This document shows, in pieces, positions 29,221 to 37,548 of a DNA stretch of 64,000 bases. The DNA comes from Natronincola peptidivorans (lineage in GTDB: Bacteria > Bacillota > Clostridia > Peptostreptococcales > Natronincolaceae). Numbering within the stretch: the first letter of the stretch is position 1; each line of letters starts with the position of its first letter. The DNA is taken from assembly GCF_900111615.1 (NCBI RefSeq), contig NZ_FOHU01000002.1, forward strand, positions 278,075 through 342,074. Direction: 5' to 3'. The notes under the pieces were generated by a model. The model saw nothing but the letters and a program-made list of their open reading frames with translations. It searched no databases and had not been told where the DNA came from. A program made the position numbers and the translations under genes.

Positions 29221-29729
29221 GTCTTCAACTGGTCAATATAATTATGTAGGGTGCGTAACAGTTGAGCCAAGACTTATATGTGCTCCTTAAACGGGGTATA
29301 TATAGGTCGGCCAAAGATTGTATATTGGTCATGGTCTGGCTGATATACAGTCGGCGGGAAGATCCTATAGAGTCGGGAAAGGTTCTATTATAGTCGGTTA
29401 CATCAATAATAATTCGATTATAATAGGATCCCAACGGATTTTATAGGGTCGAGCGAAGACTCTACAGGGTTCCGCAGGTTTTTAATGATGCATTGTAGTT
29501 AAAGACTAATGGTTTTATACAGCCGAGAGGTTGTATAAGGCTGTTCAGGTATCCTGTAGGGTCGAACGAACCATCAGTATAGGTAATGACCTGCTTGGTT
29601 ATGGTCGAAAGATCATAGCTAGGTAAAAAGTTATCTATATTGGTGCAAGGTAGATTGTTACGTGCTCTTTTAATACTTGAATATTGCATGTATATTTGGA
29701 CTACATTTAAAGAAAAATGTAGTTTTTTG
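29221..29729 (+). ncRNA. putative large structured noncoding RNA, about 510 nt
   Basis: A 774-bp gap between operons has no credible reading frame but many stems. GTCTT-CAACTG (29221-29231) pairs with CAGTTG...AAGAC (29259-29273); its loop segment GTGCGTAA(C) can pair over nine positions with GTTACGTGC (29657-29665), a long-range pseudoknot. Further hairpins: 29295-29328 (loop GGCCAAA), ATAGAGTC/GGTTCTAT (loop GGGAAA), TAGGGTC/GACTCTA (loop GAGCGAA), a 10-bp stem at 29515-29538 with GAGA loop, and a 10-bp stem near 29598-29621 with GAAA loop. Many stems end in GGTC or similar before a purine-rich loop, and several pairs are G-U. A strong terminator at the end sets the strand. No clear promoter seen. 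Family not recognised. Confidence 0.65.
29700..29729 (+). terminator. intrinsic terminator of the putative RNA
   Basis: CTACATTT pairs with AAATGTAG around a 6-base loop, followed by TTTTTT. Plus-strand orientation indicates that the preceding gene-free region is transcribed rightward. Confidence 0.88.
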
Positions 29730-29894
29730 TATTTAAAATATTTCCTTTATCCTTCTCAATGATTTACATAAAATAATGAAGCAATGGCCTTGTCGAATTA
29801 CCTAAAAAATTATTGAAATTTCAAAAATTTTATGATAAAATTACTAAGAATACATATAATTGCCATAAAAAAATGCTACAGGGGGACTGAAAAG

Positions 29895-31598
29895 ATGAAG
29901 AGAGCCTTTAGTAATGTATCACTGACCTATAGTGTTATTGCACTTGTAGTAATAAGTCTAATATTTATATCTGCAGTAGGAGTTTTGGGTTATTTAGGCG
30001 TTAACAGCATTCAGGGGAATGTGGATATTATCTATACCTCTGCAGTATTGTCTGGACAGGAAATTAATGAAATCATTACTGAGTTTATGAATATTAGAGT
30101 AGATACATTAAGAATGTTGGATTTTGGTTACACAACTAGTATTGTCAACAATGTAGCATCATTAGACGGCAATCTTCGTCAATTGATGGATGGATTCCTA
30201 GAAGGCAAAGATGAACGAGATAGAGAGGTTATTCTCTTAACTGTAGCTTATGGGAGATATGAAGAATACATGCGGTCTTGGGACAGTGTAAAGAACCAAT
30301 TATCCCAAGGAGAAGAAGCAGATTCTAACCACAAGTTTGTAATGGATGCATCTAGTCGTACCATTATGACTAATCTAAATGAAATTCTTCGTTATAATCA
30401 AGAACTAGTAGAGGAACTACAAAGAGAAAGCTATAGTATCTATCAAAGCATTAATAGAAATATTCTGCTGTTGTTAAGCAGTGCAGTAGTATTACTATTA
30501 GTTTTCTCCATCATAATTATAAGAGTTTTTAATAAGTCAATTAAAGAAATGATTGAAATATATGAAAAAATAGCTACCGGTGACTTAGCATTAACTATTG
30601 ATACAAAAGGGAAAAATGAATTTGGAAGAATGAAAAAATCACTAGCAAAAACTATAGAGGATTTTGCCCTTATGATGGAAAAAACAAAAGGCAATGCTGC
30701 TAATACCAGTGACAATGCCCATGCTTTAGCAGGGATATGTCAGCAAATGACAGCTGCTGCAGATGAAGTTTCCAATGCTATACAGGAAGTCGCACAGGGC
30801 TCTAATGGACAAACACAAGAGCTAAAGATAGTTACCGGCATCGTCAATAATTTTGGGAAAGAATTAGAAAAAATAGTTGTTGACGTGGAAGAAATACATG
30901 TGAATGCAAAAGAAACAGATGCTATGATTATAGAGGGGAACACAAAACTACAGGATCTAACTTCATCAACAGAATATATAAGTACATCTTTTAAAGAAGT
31001 AAGTAACAATGTTGCAGTGTTGAATGATAAAATTACAGAAATCCGACAAATTACAGATCTTATCAACAGCATTGCAGAGCAGACCAATCTGTTAGCTTTA
31101 AATGCCGCTATAGAAGCCGCCAGAGCTGGAGAAGCTGGTAAAGGCTTTGCAGTAGTAGCAGATGAAATAAGAAAACTGGCAGAGCAATCTAAGACATCCT
31201 CAGAAAATATTAATGAATTATTATCAAATATTACCTCAGATAGAGATAAAATTGTTAAGACTACTGAAAATGGTATGGCTAATTTACAAACACAAGAAAA
31301 GGTTGTATCTAATACAACAGAAGCTTTTAAAGGCATACTGCAAAATATTGCAGCTATATTACCCAAAATTGAAAATGTCAATGCATCTATTACCATACTC
31401 AATAATAGTAAAGACGATATCGTTACTAAGGTAGATGCTGTCACCACAATATCAGAAGGTAACGCTGCTGTGGCCCAGCAGATTGCTGCATCATCAGAAG
31501 AAATGAATGCATCAGTGGAGGAAGTAGCTTCCACAGCACAGGTATTAAATGAAATGGCAAGTGATATGGAAGAAGAGATGAATAAATTTAAAGTCTAA
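29895..31598 (+). CDS. methyl-accepting chemotaxis protein
   Basis: About 567 residues. N-terminal membrane segment (about 10-32), an extracellular helical domain of four-helix-bundle type (about 35-185), second membrane segment (about 190-212), HAMP domain, and the cytoplasmic signalling domain with the highly conserved hairpin tip [19 protein letters not shown]. It relays an unknown signal to CheA. The ATG at 29895 follows GGGGGA and starts directly before the first membrane segment; an upstream in-frame ATG is less likely. Monocistronic; ligand unknown. Confidence 0.92.
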   Translation: MKRAFSNVSLTYSVIALVVISLIFISAVGVLGYLGVNSIQGNVDIIYTSAVLSGQEINEIITEFMNIRVDTLRMLDFGYTTSIVNNVASLDGNLRQLMDGFLEGKDERDREVILLTVAYGRYEEYMRSWDSVKNQLSQGEEADSNHKFVMDASSRTIMTNLNEILRYNQELVEELQRESYSIYQSINRNILLLLSSAVVLLLVFSIIIIRVFNKSIKEMIEIYEKIATGDLALTIDTKGKNEFGRMKKSLAKTIEDFALMMEKTKGNAANTSDNAHALAGICQQMTAAADEVSNAIQEVAQGSNGQTQELKIVTGIVNNFGKELEKIVVDVEEIHVNAKETDAMIIEGNTKLQDLTSSTEYISTSFKEVSNNVAVLNDKITEIRQITDLINSIAEQTNLLALNAAIEAARAGEAGKGFAVVADEIRKLAEQSKTSSENINELLSNITSDRDKIVKTTENGMANLQTQEKVVSNTTEAFKGILQNIAAILPKIENVNASITILNNSKDDIVTKVDAVTTISEGNAAVAQQIAASSEEMNASVEEVASTAQVLNEMASDMEEEMNKFKV

Positions 31599-31610
31599 CC
31601 AGACTGTTGA

Positions 31611-31692
31611 AAAGCCACCATCTTCTGCGTTACTTCAAAACCCCAGCACCCTTACGTATTATTCATACGCTTCGGTGGCTGGGGTTTTCTTG
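31611..31692. repeat. dispersed palindromic element, copy 2
   Basis: Begins AGACTGTTGAAAAGCC and carries the core CCCCAGCACCCTTACGTATT...GGCTGGGG with arms able to pair. The left half closely matches the element at 35235; the right AGACTGTTG end is missing here. It lies 13 bp after the chemotaxis gene and could also terminate it. Confidence 0.8.
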
Positions 31693-31704
31693 TTGGTTGC
31701 CTTA

Positions 31705-31938
31705 TTACTTTAAAGGATGACCTTGGTTTTTCCTATGAAGATTCTTTATGCTTTCATCCCAAGCTTCTTGAAAAAATTTTCGGGAATCAAAGGCATCAAC
31801 ATCCCTCATCATATCTAATGGCATTACATAAGAATTCATATCCTTTTCTTTTTCTGGTATTTGAAAATCTCGTGCATTATAGGTGCTGTCAATAATGTCC
31901 TGTGGATTTCTCGTGGTATGCTGTTTATCTTTTTTCAT
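31705..31938 (-). CDS. small hypothetical protein
   Basis: 77 residues, charged and hydrophilic, with no membrane segment or Cys. AGGAGGC lies upstream of the ATG. The sequence (MKKDKQHTTRNPQDIIDSTY, then SYVMPLDMMRDVDAFDSRKF) is unfamiliar to me; it resembles small conserved proteins of spore formers only in style. It sits alone between the chemotaxis gene and met operon. Good coding signals but no function assigned. Confidence 0.6.
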   Translation of the reverse strand: MKKDKQHTTRNPQDIIDSTYNARDFQIPEKEKDMNSYVMPLDMMRDVDAFDSRKFFQEAWDESIKNLHRKNQGHPLK

Positions 31939-32143
31939 TATATGCCTCCTACCATTATAGTTTTTTATCCTTTGGTGGATTGCTTTTAGTGTGCCATTTT
32001 CGTCAGTAGATAATTAAGCAATACATTCACCAAGTAAACCAGCCTACAATTCAGTGGAAATAAAAAACGCTTTCTGAATTAGGTTTTATTCTATTTTCTT
32101 AGTATTTGTAAGAGGCATTAAAATAAATTGGTAAATAATGCAT

Positions 32144-32977
32144 TTAAAATGCAGGTACAACTGCTCCTTTATATTTATCTTCAATAAAACCCTTTACTTC
32201 TTGAGAATTTAGTAGATTGATTAGGCTTAAAATCTTTTCATTTTCTTCATTTCCTGCTGCTACTGTTACTACATTTGCATATGGAGAATTAGCATCCTCA
32301 ATAATTAGTGAATCATTTACAGGATTAAAGCCTGCCTCTAAAGCATAATTGGTATTAATAATGGCAGCAGTCACATCATCTAAGGATCTAGGTAATTGTG
32401 GAGCCTCTAAAGGAATAAACTTAAGATTCTTTGGATTTGAAGCAATATCTTTTTCAGTAGCTGACAATCCTGCATCTTCTTCTAATTCAATCAGTCCATA
32501 ATATTCTAATAATAATAGTGCTCTTCCTCCATTGGTGGGGTCATTAGGTATAGCAATGGTAGCGCTATCCTTTAAGTTTTCTATACCAGATAAGGTTTTA
32601 GAATATAATCCTAAAGGCTCCACATGAACCTTTGCTACTGCGCTTAAGGTTAAATTATTATTAGCAGCAAAAGTCTCCATGTAGGGTACATGCTGGAAGA
32701 AGTTAGCATCTATCTCTCCATCTGCTAAAGCAAGGTTTGGTGTAACATAGTCTGTAAATTCTACTACCTCTAATTCAATTCCCTCTTGGGCTAAAAACGG
32801 CTTAATAAACTCTAATATTTCTGAATGGGGTACTGGCGTAGCTCCAACCTTGAGGGCGACAAGATTATCCTCTACAGTATCTAATGTTCCTGTTTCCACC
32901 TTTTCTGCTTGGCTGCAACCTGCCAATAAAGTAACCACCAATAATCCAATAATAAATAAAATACCTTTCTTTTTCAT
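32144..32977 (-). CDS. metQ: methionine ABC transporter substrate-binding lipoprotein
   Basis: About 277 residues. Signal peptide with lipobox LLAGC (Cys21), then the NlpA/MetQ fold with VGATPVPHSEILEF near the N terminus and DGEIDANFFQHVPYME. It captures methionine outside the membrane for MetNI. The start is ATG 32977 (or 32980) because AGGAGGT lies just upstream. Third gene of the S-box-controlled metNIQ operon. Confidence 0.94.
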   Translation of the reverse strand: MKKKGILFIIGLLVVTLLAGCSQAEKVETGTLDTVEDNLVALKVGATPVPHSEILEFIKPFLAQEGIELEVVEFTDYVTPNLALADGEIDANFFQHVPYMETFAANNNLTLSAVAKVHVEPLGLYSKTLSGIENLKDSATIAIPNDPTNGGRALLLLEYYGLIELEEDAGLSATEKDIASNPKNLKFIPLEAPQLPRSLDDVTAAIINTNYALEAGFNPVNDSLIIEDANSPYANVVTVAAGNEENEKILSLINLLNSQEVKGFIEDKYKGAVVPAF

Positions 32978-32981
32978 CATA

Positions 32982-33632
32982 TTACCTCCTATCAATTTTT
33001 TTTGCTGCATAATTTCCTGAAATTTGAACAAATTGCACTATAATGATTAATAAAAATACTGTCCATATCATAACTTCTTTGTCAAAACGATGATAACCAT
33101 AACGTATGGCTAAATCTCCTAAACCACCTCCTCCAATAGCTCCTGCCATAGCTGAGTAGCCAATGACATTCACAATAGTAATGGTAATACCCAGTAGGAT
33201 AGCCGGCATACTTTCTGGGATCAATACCTTATAAATGATCTGAAAATTGGTTGCCCCCATTGCTTGAGAAGCCTCTATTACTCCCTTATCAACCTCCAAT
33301 AAAGCATTTTCTATGATTCTAGCAAAAAAGGGTATAGTGGCTACCGTTAGGGGAACAATAGCAGCGGTGGTACCGATGGATGTGCCTACCACAATTCGAG
33401 TAAAAGGAATAATAGAAATCAATAAAATAATAAATGGAAAGGACCTACCCATATTGATAATATAGGAAAATAGTTGATTGAGCATAGGGTGGTCCATAAT
33501 ATGATTCCTTTTGGTAATGACTAAAACAATTCCTAAAGGTGTACCTATGAAAACTGCAAAAAGGGTGGATATAGTAACCATATAGAATGTCTCCCGCAAA
33601 GAGGGAAGAAGAAGACCTAATAATCTTTCCAT
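32982..33632 (-). CDS. metI: methionine ABC transporter permease
   Basis: 216 residues with five predicted membrane segments and the EAA loop (EASQAMGATNFQIIYKVLIPES). It forms the membrane channel of the methionine importer. One base separates it from metN; it ends just before the metQ ribosome site. Confidence 0.95.
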   Translation of the reverse strand: MERLLGLLLPSLRETFYMVTISTLFAVFIGTPLGIVLVITKRNHIMDHPMLNQLFSYIINMGRSFPFIILLISIIPFTRIVVGTSIGTTAAIVPLTVATIPFFARIIENALLEVDKGVIEASQAMGATNFQIIYKVLIPESMPAILLGITITIVNVIGYSAMAGAIGGGGLGDLAIRYGYHRFDKEVMIWTVFLLIIIVQFVQISGNYAAKKIDRR

Positions 33633-33633
33633 T

Positions 33634-34431
33634 TTATAAACCTCCTGTCTTAAGATTTCTGAAAAAGTCTAAAGGGATAGGTGTATGCTTTTCAAAGGCT
33701 TTATTCCCTAATAATAAATTAGTATAAGGATGCTGTGGGGCTTTAAACACTTGACTAACCATTCCTCTTTCCACAATCTCTCCATCCTTTAAAACTGCTA
33801 CCTTGTTACATATTTCTTCAATCACTTCTATTTGATGGGTAATCAATACAATGGTGATATTTAGTTTTTGATTGATTTCCCTCAAAAGCCTCAATATACT
33901 TCTGCTGGTGATAGGATCGAGAGCAGAGGTAGCTTCATCACTTAGCAATACTTTAGGGTTAGTAGCCAAAGCTCTAGCAATGGCTACTCTTTGCCTCTGA
34001 CCACCACTCAGTTGAGCTGGATAGTGATTCCTTTTTTCTTCAAGTCCTACTAGTCCTAGCAGGTTTTGAACTCGGTCCTGAATAACTTCTTTTTTTGTTT
34101 TTTGCAGTTCAAGGGGGTAAGCTATATTTTCCTCTACATTTCTGCTGGTAAGAAGATTATAACTTTGAAAAATCATTCCCATATTTCTACGCTGCTGTCG
34201 TAGTAATGCTGCGGAAATCTTGGTCAGATCAACTCCTTCTATAAGAACTTCTCCTGTAGTAGGAGGCTCTAAAAGATTGATGCAGCGGATCAAAGTTGAT
34301 TTACCAGCACCACTTAAGCCCATGATACCGTAGATATCACCAGCCTCTACAGTAAGATGAATATCCTTTAAGGCCAACACATTTCCTTCTTTGGCTTGGT
34401 AAAGCTTGCTAACATTTTTTAATTCAATCAT
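33634..34431 (-). CDS. metN: methionine ABC transporter ATP-binding protein, short form
   Basis: 265 residues. A complete ABC ATPase core: Walker A GLSGAGKST, signature LSGGQRQR, Walker B VLLSDEATSALD, and switch His in VLITHQ. Typical MetN proteins are about 340 residues and carry a C-terminal NIL domain that senses methionine; this one stops shortly after the core, so transinhibition by that domain should be absent. First gene after the SAM riboswitch. Confidence 0.92.
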   Translation of the reverse strand: MIELKNVSKLYQAKEGNVLALKDIHLTVEAGDIYGIMGLSGAGKSTLIRCINLLEPPTTGEVLIEGVDLTKISAALLRQQRRNMGMIFQSYNLLTSRNVEENIAYPLELQKTKKEVIQDRVQNLLGLVGLEEKRNHYPAQLSGGQRQRVAIARALATNPKVLLSDEATSALDPITSRSILRLLREINQKLNITIVLITHQIEVIEEICNKVAVLKDGEIVERGMVSQVFKAPQHPYTNLLLGNKAFEKHTPIPLDFFRNLKTGGL

Positions 34432-34454
34432 TGTATCACTCCTCTAAGCTATAA

Positions 34455-34488
34455 TAAAAAATGCCTCCTTCACAATGAAAGAGGCACC
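34455..34488 (-). terminator. S-box-controlled terminator before metN
   Basis: On the minus strand, GTGCCTC and GAGGCA-type arms (GTGCCTCTTTC/GAAGGAGGCA) are followed by TTTTTT. Placed between the SAM aptamer and metN, it is the expression platform. Confidence 0.88.
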
Positions 34489-34500
34489 ATAATCATAAGT

Positions 34501-34613
34501 ATCCCCTCTCATCTTTCAGTACAATATGTACTGCTGGAATTAGCACCTTCGATAAAAATCGTGGTTGCCGGGTTTCATAGGGCCAGTCCCTCCACCTCTC
34601 TAAATAAGAGTTT
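34501..34613 (-). ncRNA. SAM-I riboswitch (S-box)
   Basis: Minus strand. It starts CTCTTATTTAGAGAGGTGGA, continues with GGGACTGGCCCTATGAAACC and CGGCAACC, then GGTGCTAATTCCAGCA, and ends with GATGAGAG closing P1. These are the invariant S-box blocks. SAM binding should terminate transcription of metNIQ. Confidence 0.97.
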
Positions 34614-34651
34614 ATTATTAAATTGGTTACTACAAAATTACTATGAAACAA

Positions 34652-34680
34652 ATTATATTAGCTTTTGCCTAAAAAGTCAA
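34652..34680 (-). promoter_or_regulatory. sigma-A promoter of metNIQ
   Basis: On the minus strand TTGACT (34675-34680), a 17-base spacer and TATAAT (34652-34657). It lies about 40 bases before the SAM aptamer. From here to the YerC-type gene I see nothing else identifiable. Confidence 0.88.
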
Positions 34681-34884
34681 TAATAAAAATAAAAAAAATA
34701 ATTGGAAATCTATAGCAGAATAAATAGTATGAGATACGTGAAATAAAAAGATACACAAGAATTAGATATAACAAACTTGAAGCAATATGAAGATAACTTG
34801 AAAAAGTTTTAAAACACAACAGGAAAAAGAATAAAAAAGTCGAAGTTTATAGTAAAACCTACTTTAATGATTAGAGGTGATGGA

Positions 34885-35196
34885 ATGGCTTATCAATCAA
34901 GAATTCAAGATGATTTTACCGATGCACTATTTGAAGCGATACTAAGATTAGAAAATGTTGAAGAATGCTATAGATTTTTTGAAGATATTTGTACTATTAA
35001 GGAAATACAATCGATATCCCAAAGACTGGAGGTAGCAAAGCTTTTGAAGGAAGGACGTACCTACAGCGAAATAGAAAAGGTCACCGGCGCCAGTACTGCC
35101 ACCATTAGCAGAGTTAACCGATGCTTACACTATGGAGCAGATGGATACAAGCTTATTTTACAAAGACTAGAAGAGCAGGAAGAAGAAAAAGAATAG
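34885..35196 (+). CDS. TrpR-like regulator, YerC/YecD family
   Basis: About 103 residues. A TrpR-fold DNA-binding protein of the YerC/YecD group: LFEAILRLENVEECYRFFED in the first half and the helix-turn-helix RTYSEIEKVTGASTATISRV in the second, followed by the characteristic NRCLHYGADGYKLIL. The ATG at 34885 has AGAGGTGA 5 bases upstream; an earlier in-frame ATG would bury the RBS. Its regulon is unknown; trp genes are distant and T-box controlled. Confidence 0.87.
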   Translation: MAYQSRIQDDFTDALFEAILRLENVEECYRFFEDICTIKEIQSISQRLEVAKLLKEGRTYSEIEKVTGASTATISRVNRCLHYGADGYKLILQRLEEQEEEKE

Positions 35197-35221
35197 AGTT
35201 ATTTTTCAAAGGTAGACACAA

Positions 35222-35408
35222 AGGTCTGCCCTTAGACTGTTGCAAAACCTCCATCTTCTTCGTTGCTTCAAAAACCCAGCACCTTTACGTATTACATATA
35301 CGCTGCAGCCGCTGGGTTTTCTTGCGCCTTGAATCTGAAGATTTTTCAACAGTCTGAGGTTGTTGACTTTTTCAACAACCTCGGGGCAGAAACATAGGTC
35401 TGCCCTTA
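35222..35408. repeat. palindromic element copy 3 with flanking direct repeats and hairpins
   Basis: A 121-bp element (35235-35355) has ends GACTGTTGCAAAA and TTTTTCAACAGTC and the core CCCAGCACCTTTACGTATTA...GCTGGG. A perfect 10-bp hairpin GAGGTTGTTG/CAACAACCTC follows (35356-35382). The 13-bp direct repeat AGGTCTGCCCTTA flanks the whole (35222-35234, 35396-35408), each copy closing a small hairpin (GGTAGAC/GTCTGCC and GGGCAGA/TCTGCCC). It lies between convergent genes and probably also serves as bidirectional terminator. Confidence 0.8.
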
Positions 35409-36629
35409 CTGCCGTCCCAGATGAAAAGCTTCATGTAATAGGTTTACTGCTTTTTTTGCATCTTCCTCCTTCACTAAACAGGAAATGGTAGCATGGGAGT
35501 CAGAGGTTTGTAATATTTGGATGTTTTCCTTGGCCAAAGCATATACCACTGTTGCCATGACACCAGGGATACCTGTAATTCTTGAACCTACAATCGTTAC
35601 CTTACTGCATCTATCTAAAATAGAATACTCTACCTTATGATTCTGCAATATTTTTTCCAGGGCTGACCTCTGAGGAGTAAGGATGGTAAAAATTTTTTTA
35701 TCCACAAAAAAATTAATTATATCGATGCTGATATTAGCCTCTGCTAAGTCTGACAATATGAGACTATCCTTTTGAAGAGGCTCCTTCATAGAAAGTGATA
35801 CCTGTGTAATATCATCCTTATGAGTAATAGCCGTCAGAAGCTGAGTACTGCATTTAGAAGAGTAAGGGGTAGTACCGTTTTTACGACAATTGCAAATACA
35901 AGTTCCAGGGTGAGAAGACATGGTGTTTTTTATTTTTAGAGGAATATTCCCATAATGGGCAATTTCTACAGCCCGAGGATGAATTACCTTTGCTCCCTTT
36001 TCTGCCATCTGAAACACCTCGTCATAGTTAATTTCATTGATAATTTGTGCCTTCGGTACAATATTGGGATCTGCCGTCATAATACCATCCACATCAGTGT
36101 AAATCTCCACACAGTCAGCATTTAAGGCAACTCCTAAAGCAGCTGCGGTAGTATCACTGCCACCTCGTCCCAAGGTAGTAATCTCTCCATCCTGCGTACT
36201 TCCCTGAAATCCTGCTACGATAACAATCTTATCCTCCTCCAGATGAGAAAAAATTTTATTTGTACCTACAGATAAAATATCAGCATTGCCGAAGGTATCA
36301 TCTGTTAAAATGCCTGCTTGAAATCCTGTTAAAGCCTCTACCCTGTATCCATCTGCCTCCAGAGAAGAGGCCAGTACAGCTGAGGAGATGATTTCTCCAC
36401 AGGCCATTAAAAGATCTAAATGTCTTAAACTGCAATCAAAAGTATTATCTAACGCTAATTCCTTTAAGGTATCAGTAGCATAAGGATCACCCTTCCTACC
36501 CATAGCAGAAACCACTACAACCACTTGATAACCCTCACGTTTAGCATTAGCAATTTTCTCCACAACCATTTGCCTTCTTTCTTTTGAAGCAACGGAGGTG
36601 CCGCCAAATTTTTGCACCATAATCTTCAT
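35406..36629 (-). CDS. lysC: aspartate kinase
   Basis: About 407 residues. It phosphorylates aspartate, the first step to lysine, threonine and methionine. N-terminal kinase motif VQKFGGTSVAS, the GRGGSDTTAAALG catalytic segment and YTDVDGIMTADP are intact; two ACT domains occupy the C terminus (about 265-407). It resembles the single-chain DapG type rather than the alpha/beta LysC. The ATG at 36629 follows GAGGTGG. No lysine riboswitch was found upstream, so control is probably by allostery or other means. Confidence 0.93.
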   Translation of the reverse strand: MKIMVQKFGGTSVASKERRQMVVEKIANAKREGYQVVVVVSAMGRKGDPYATDTLKELALDNTFDCSLRHLDLLMACGEIISSAVLASSLEADGYRVEALTGFQAGILTDDTFGNADILSVGTNKIFSHLEEDKIVIVAGFQGSTQDGEITTLGRGGSDTTAAALGVALNADCVEIYTDVDGIMTADPNIVPKAQIINEINYDEVFQMAEKGAKVIHPRAVEIAHYGNIPLKIKNTMSSHPGTCICNCRKNGTTPYSSKCSTQLLTAITHKDDITQVSLSMKEPLQKDSLILSDLAEANISIDIINFFVDKKIFTILTPQRSALEKILQNHKVEYSILDRCSKVTIVGSRITGIPGVMATVVYALAKENIQILQTSDSHATISCLVKEEDAKKAVNLLHEAFHLGRQ

Positions 36630-36813
36630 AAAAACCACCTCATATTTGATATTTCAAAACCTTTTCGCCTATACTTCTAAATTATGCATTTCTGTGTAAA
36701 TGTTCCACAAGAAAAAGATGAAGTTAAGTCAAATAATGCACAAAAATATTCACTAATTCATAAGATAAAATGAGACCCGATAACAATCCAAAATGAGAGT
36801 GAGGTGTCAAAGA

Positions 36814-37008
36814 ATGAGTGAAGGAGTAAAAGGAACAGGTATCTTTGGCGATGTTTTTGGTACTAACAGCAGCATATTGTTTTTCTTTTTACTGCTAGTG
36901 ATAATTTTCTGCAATTGCCCATTATTTAGAGAATCAGGAGATAGCTTATTATTCTTCCTCTTAATTTTGGTAGTATTATTTACTGGCGGTAGAATATGTG
37001 GCTTCTAA
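36814..37008 (+). CDS. small hydrophobic protein, paralogue 1
   Basis: 64 residues: a short polar start, then a very Phe/Leu-rich membrane segment (FFFLLLVIIFCNC), a polar turn (RESGDS) and a second hydrophobic segment, i.e. a two-helix hairpin. The next gene product is a clear paralogue with the same FCNC motif. The ATG at 36814 follows GTGAGGTG. Similar miniproteins in spore formers are often sporulation-associated, but I cannot assign a function. Confidence 0.72.
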   Translation: MSEGVKGTGIFGDVFGTNSSILFFFLLLVIIFCNCPLFRESGDSLLFFLLILVVLFTGGRICGF

Positions 37009-37026
37009 CAAAGTAAAGAAATAATT

Positions 37027-37065
37027 TTGCACAAATGGATAAAAAGTCTTTATCCATTTGTGCAA
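37027..37065. terminator. perfect 17-bp inverted repeat between the paralogues
   Basis: TTGCACAAATGGATAAA and its exact complement are separated by 5 bases. The flanks are A-rich, with no T tract on the plus strand, so it could be a terminator, RNA-stability element or protein site. Confidence 0.55.
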
Positions 37066-37151
37066 CAAAAGTAACCGTTTTTACAGGTTTCACATACTAT
37101 ATATTAAGACTAGAGATAGTCCTAATAAGAATATAAGGAGGGTGCTAATAA

Positions 37152-37343
37152 ATGAGTGATGTAGCTAAGAGCAATGTACTAGGCGGGTTGTTTGGTGGTC
37201 AAAGCAGTTTACTATTCTTCTTCTTATTGTTAGTAATCATCTTCTGCAACTGTGGTATCTTCAGAGGTGCAGGTGATAGCTTACTATTCTTCTTCCTACT
37301 TCTAGTACTATTATTTGGTGGAAGATATTTTTGGGCTTACTAA
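37152..37343 (+). CDS. small hydrophobic protein, paralogue 2
   Basis: 63 residues, about 60 percent identical by eye to the preceding gene product. It keeps the glycine-rich start (VLGGLFGGQSS), FFFLLLVIIFCNC, the RGAGDS turn and second hydrophobic helix FFFLLLVLLFGG. TAAGGAGGG precedes the ATG. The pair looks like a tandem duplication encoding small membrane-embedded proteins; role unknown. Confidence 0.74.
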   Translation: MSDVAKSNVLGGLFGGQSSLLFFFLLLVIIFCNCGIFRGAGDSLLFFFLLLVLLFGGRYFWAY

Positions 37344-37357
37344 TTAAACCGGTTCCC

Positions 37358-37391
37358 AAATAAAAGGGTAGAAATTTCTACCCTTTTATTG
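37358..37391 (+). terminator. palindromic terminator
   Basis: AATAAAAGGGTAGAAA and its exact complement abut, giving a strong stem with T-rich 3' arm. It lies 15 bp after the second small hydrophobic gene. Confidence 0.8.
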
Positions 37392-37548
37392 TTGTCTTTC
37401 GATACAAATCTACAATTTTTTCTACTAAATTTAAAAACTAGTTCTAAAAAATGACTTTTTGTTAAAAATAGTATTTGATATAATAAGTAATAGTTACTGG
37501 AAAAGAATAGAAAAAATACTGGTAATAATGGGAAGGAGAGGCTTTTTA

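Noticed and set aside
29225-29689. Two minus-strand open frames of about 70 codons in the putative RNA
   Set aside because: No RBS, unusual composition, and overlapping stems and terminator on the other strand explain the sequence better.
29221-29729. Assignment of the putative RNA to OLE, RNase P, tmRNA or SRP RNA
   Set aside because: No OapA-like neighbour for OLE; none of the conserved blocks of RNase P, tmRNA or SRP RNA that I can recall were seen.
30740-31534. 264-codon minus-strand open frame within the chemotaxis gene
   Set aside because: It is the exact opposite strand of the highly conserved methyl-accepting signalling domain; a compositional shadow.
34867-35196. YerC-type gene as a trp repressor for the local trp operon
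   Set aside because: The trp operon lies 26 kb away and has a Trp T-box; the YerC family is not shown to act as TrpR.
36630-36813. Lysine riboswitch upstream of aspartokinase
   Set aside because: The 180-bp divergent region lacks the conserved lysine aptamer blocks and any terminator before lysC.
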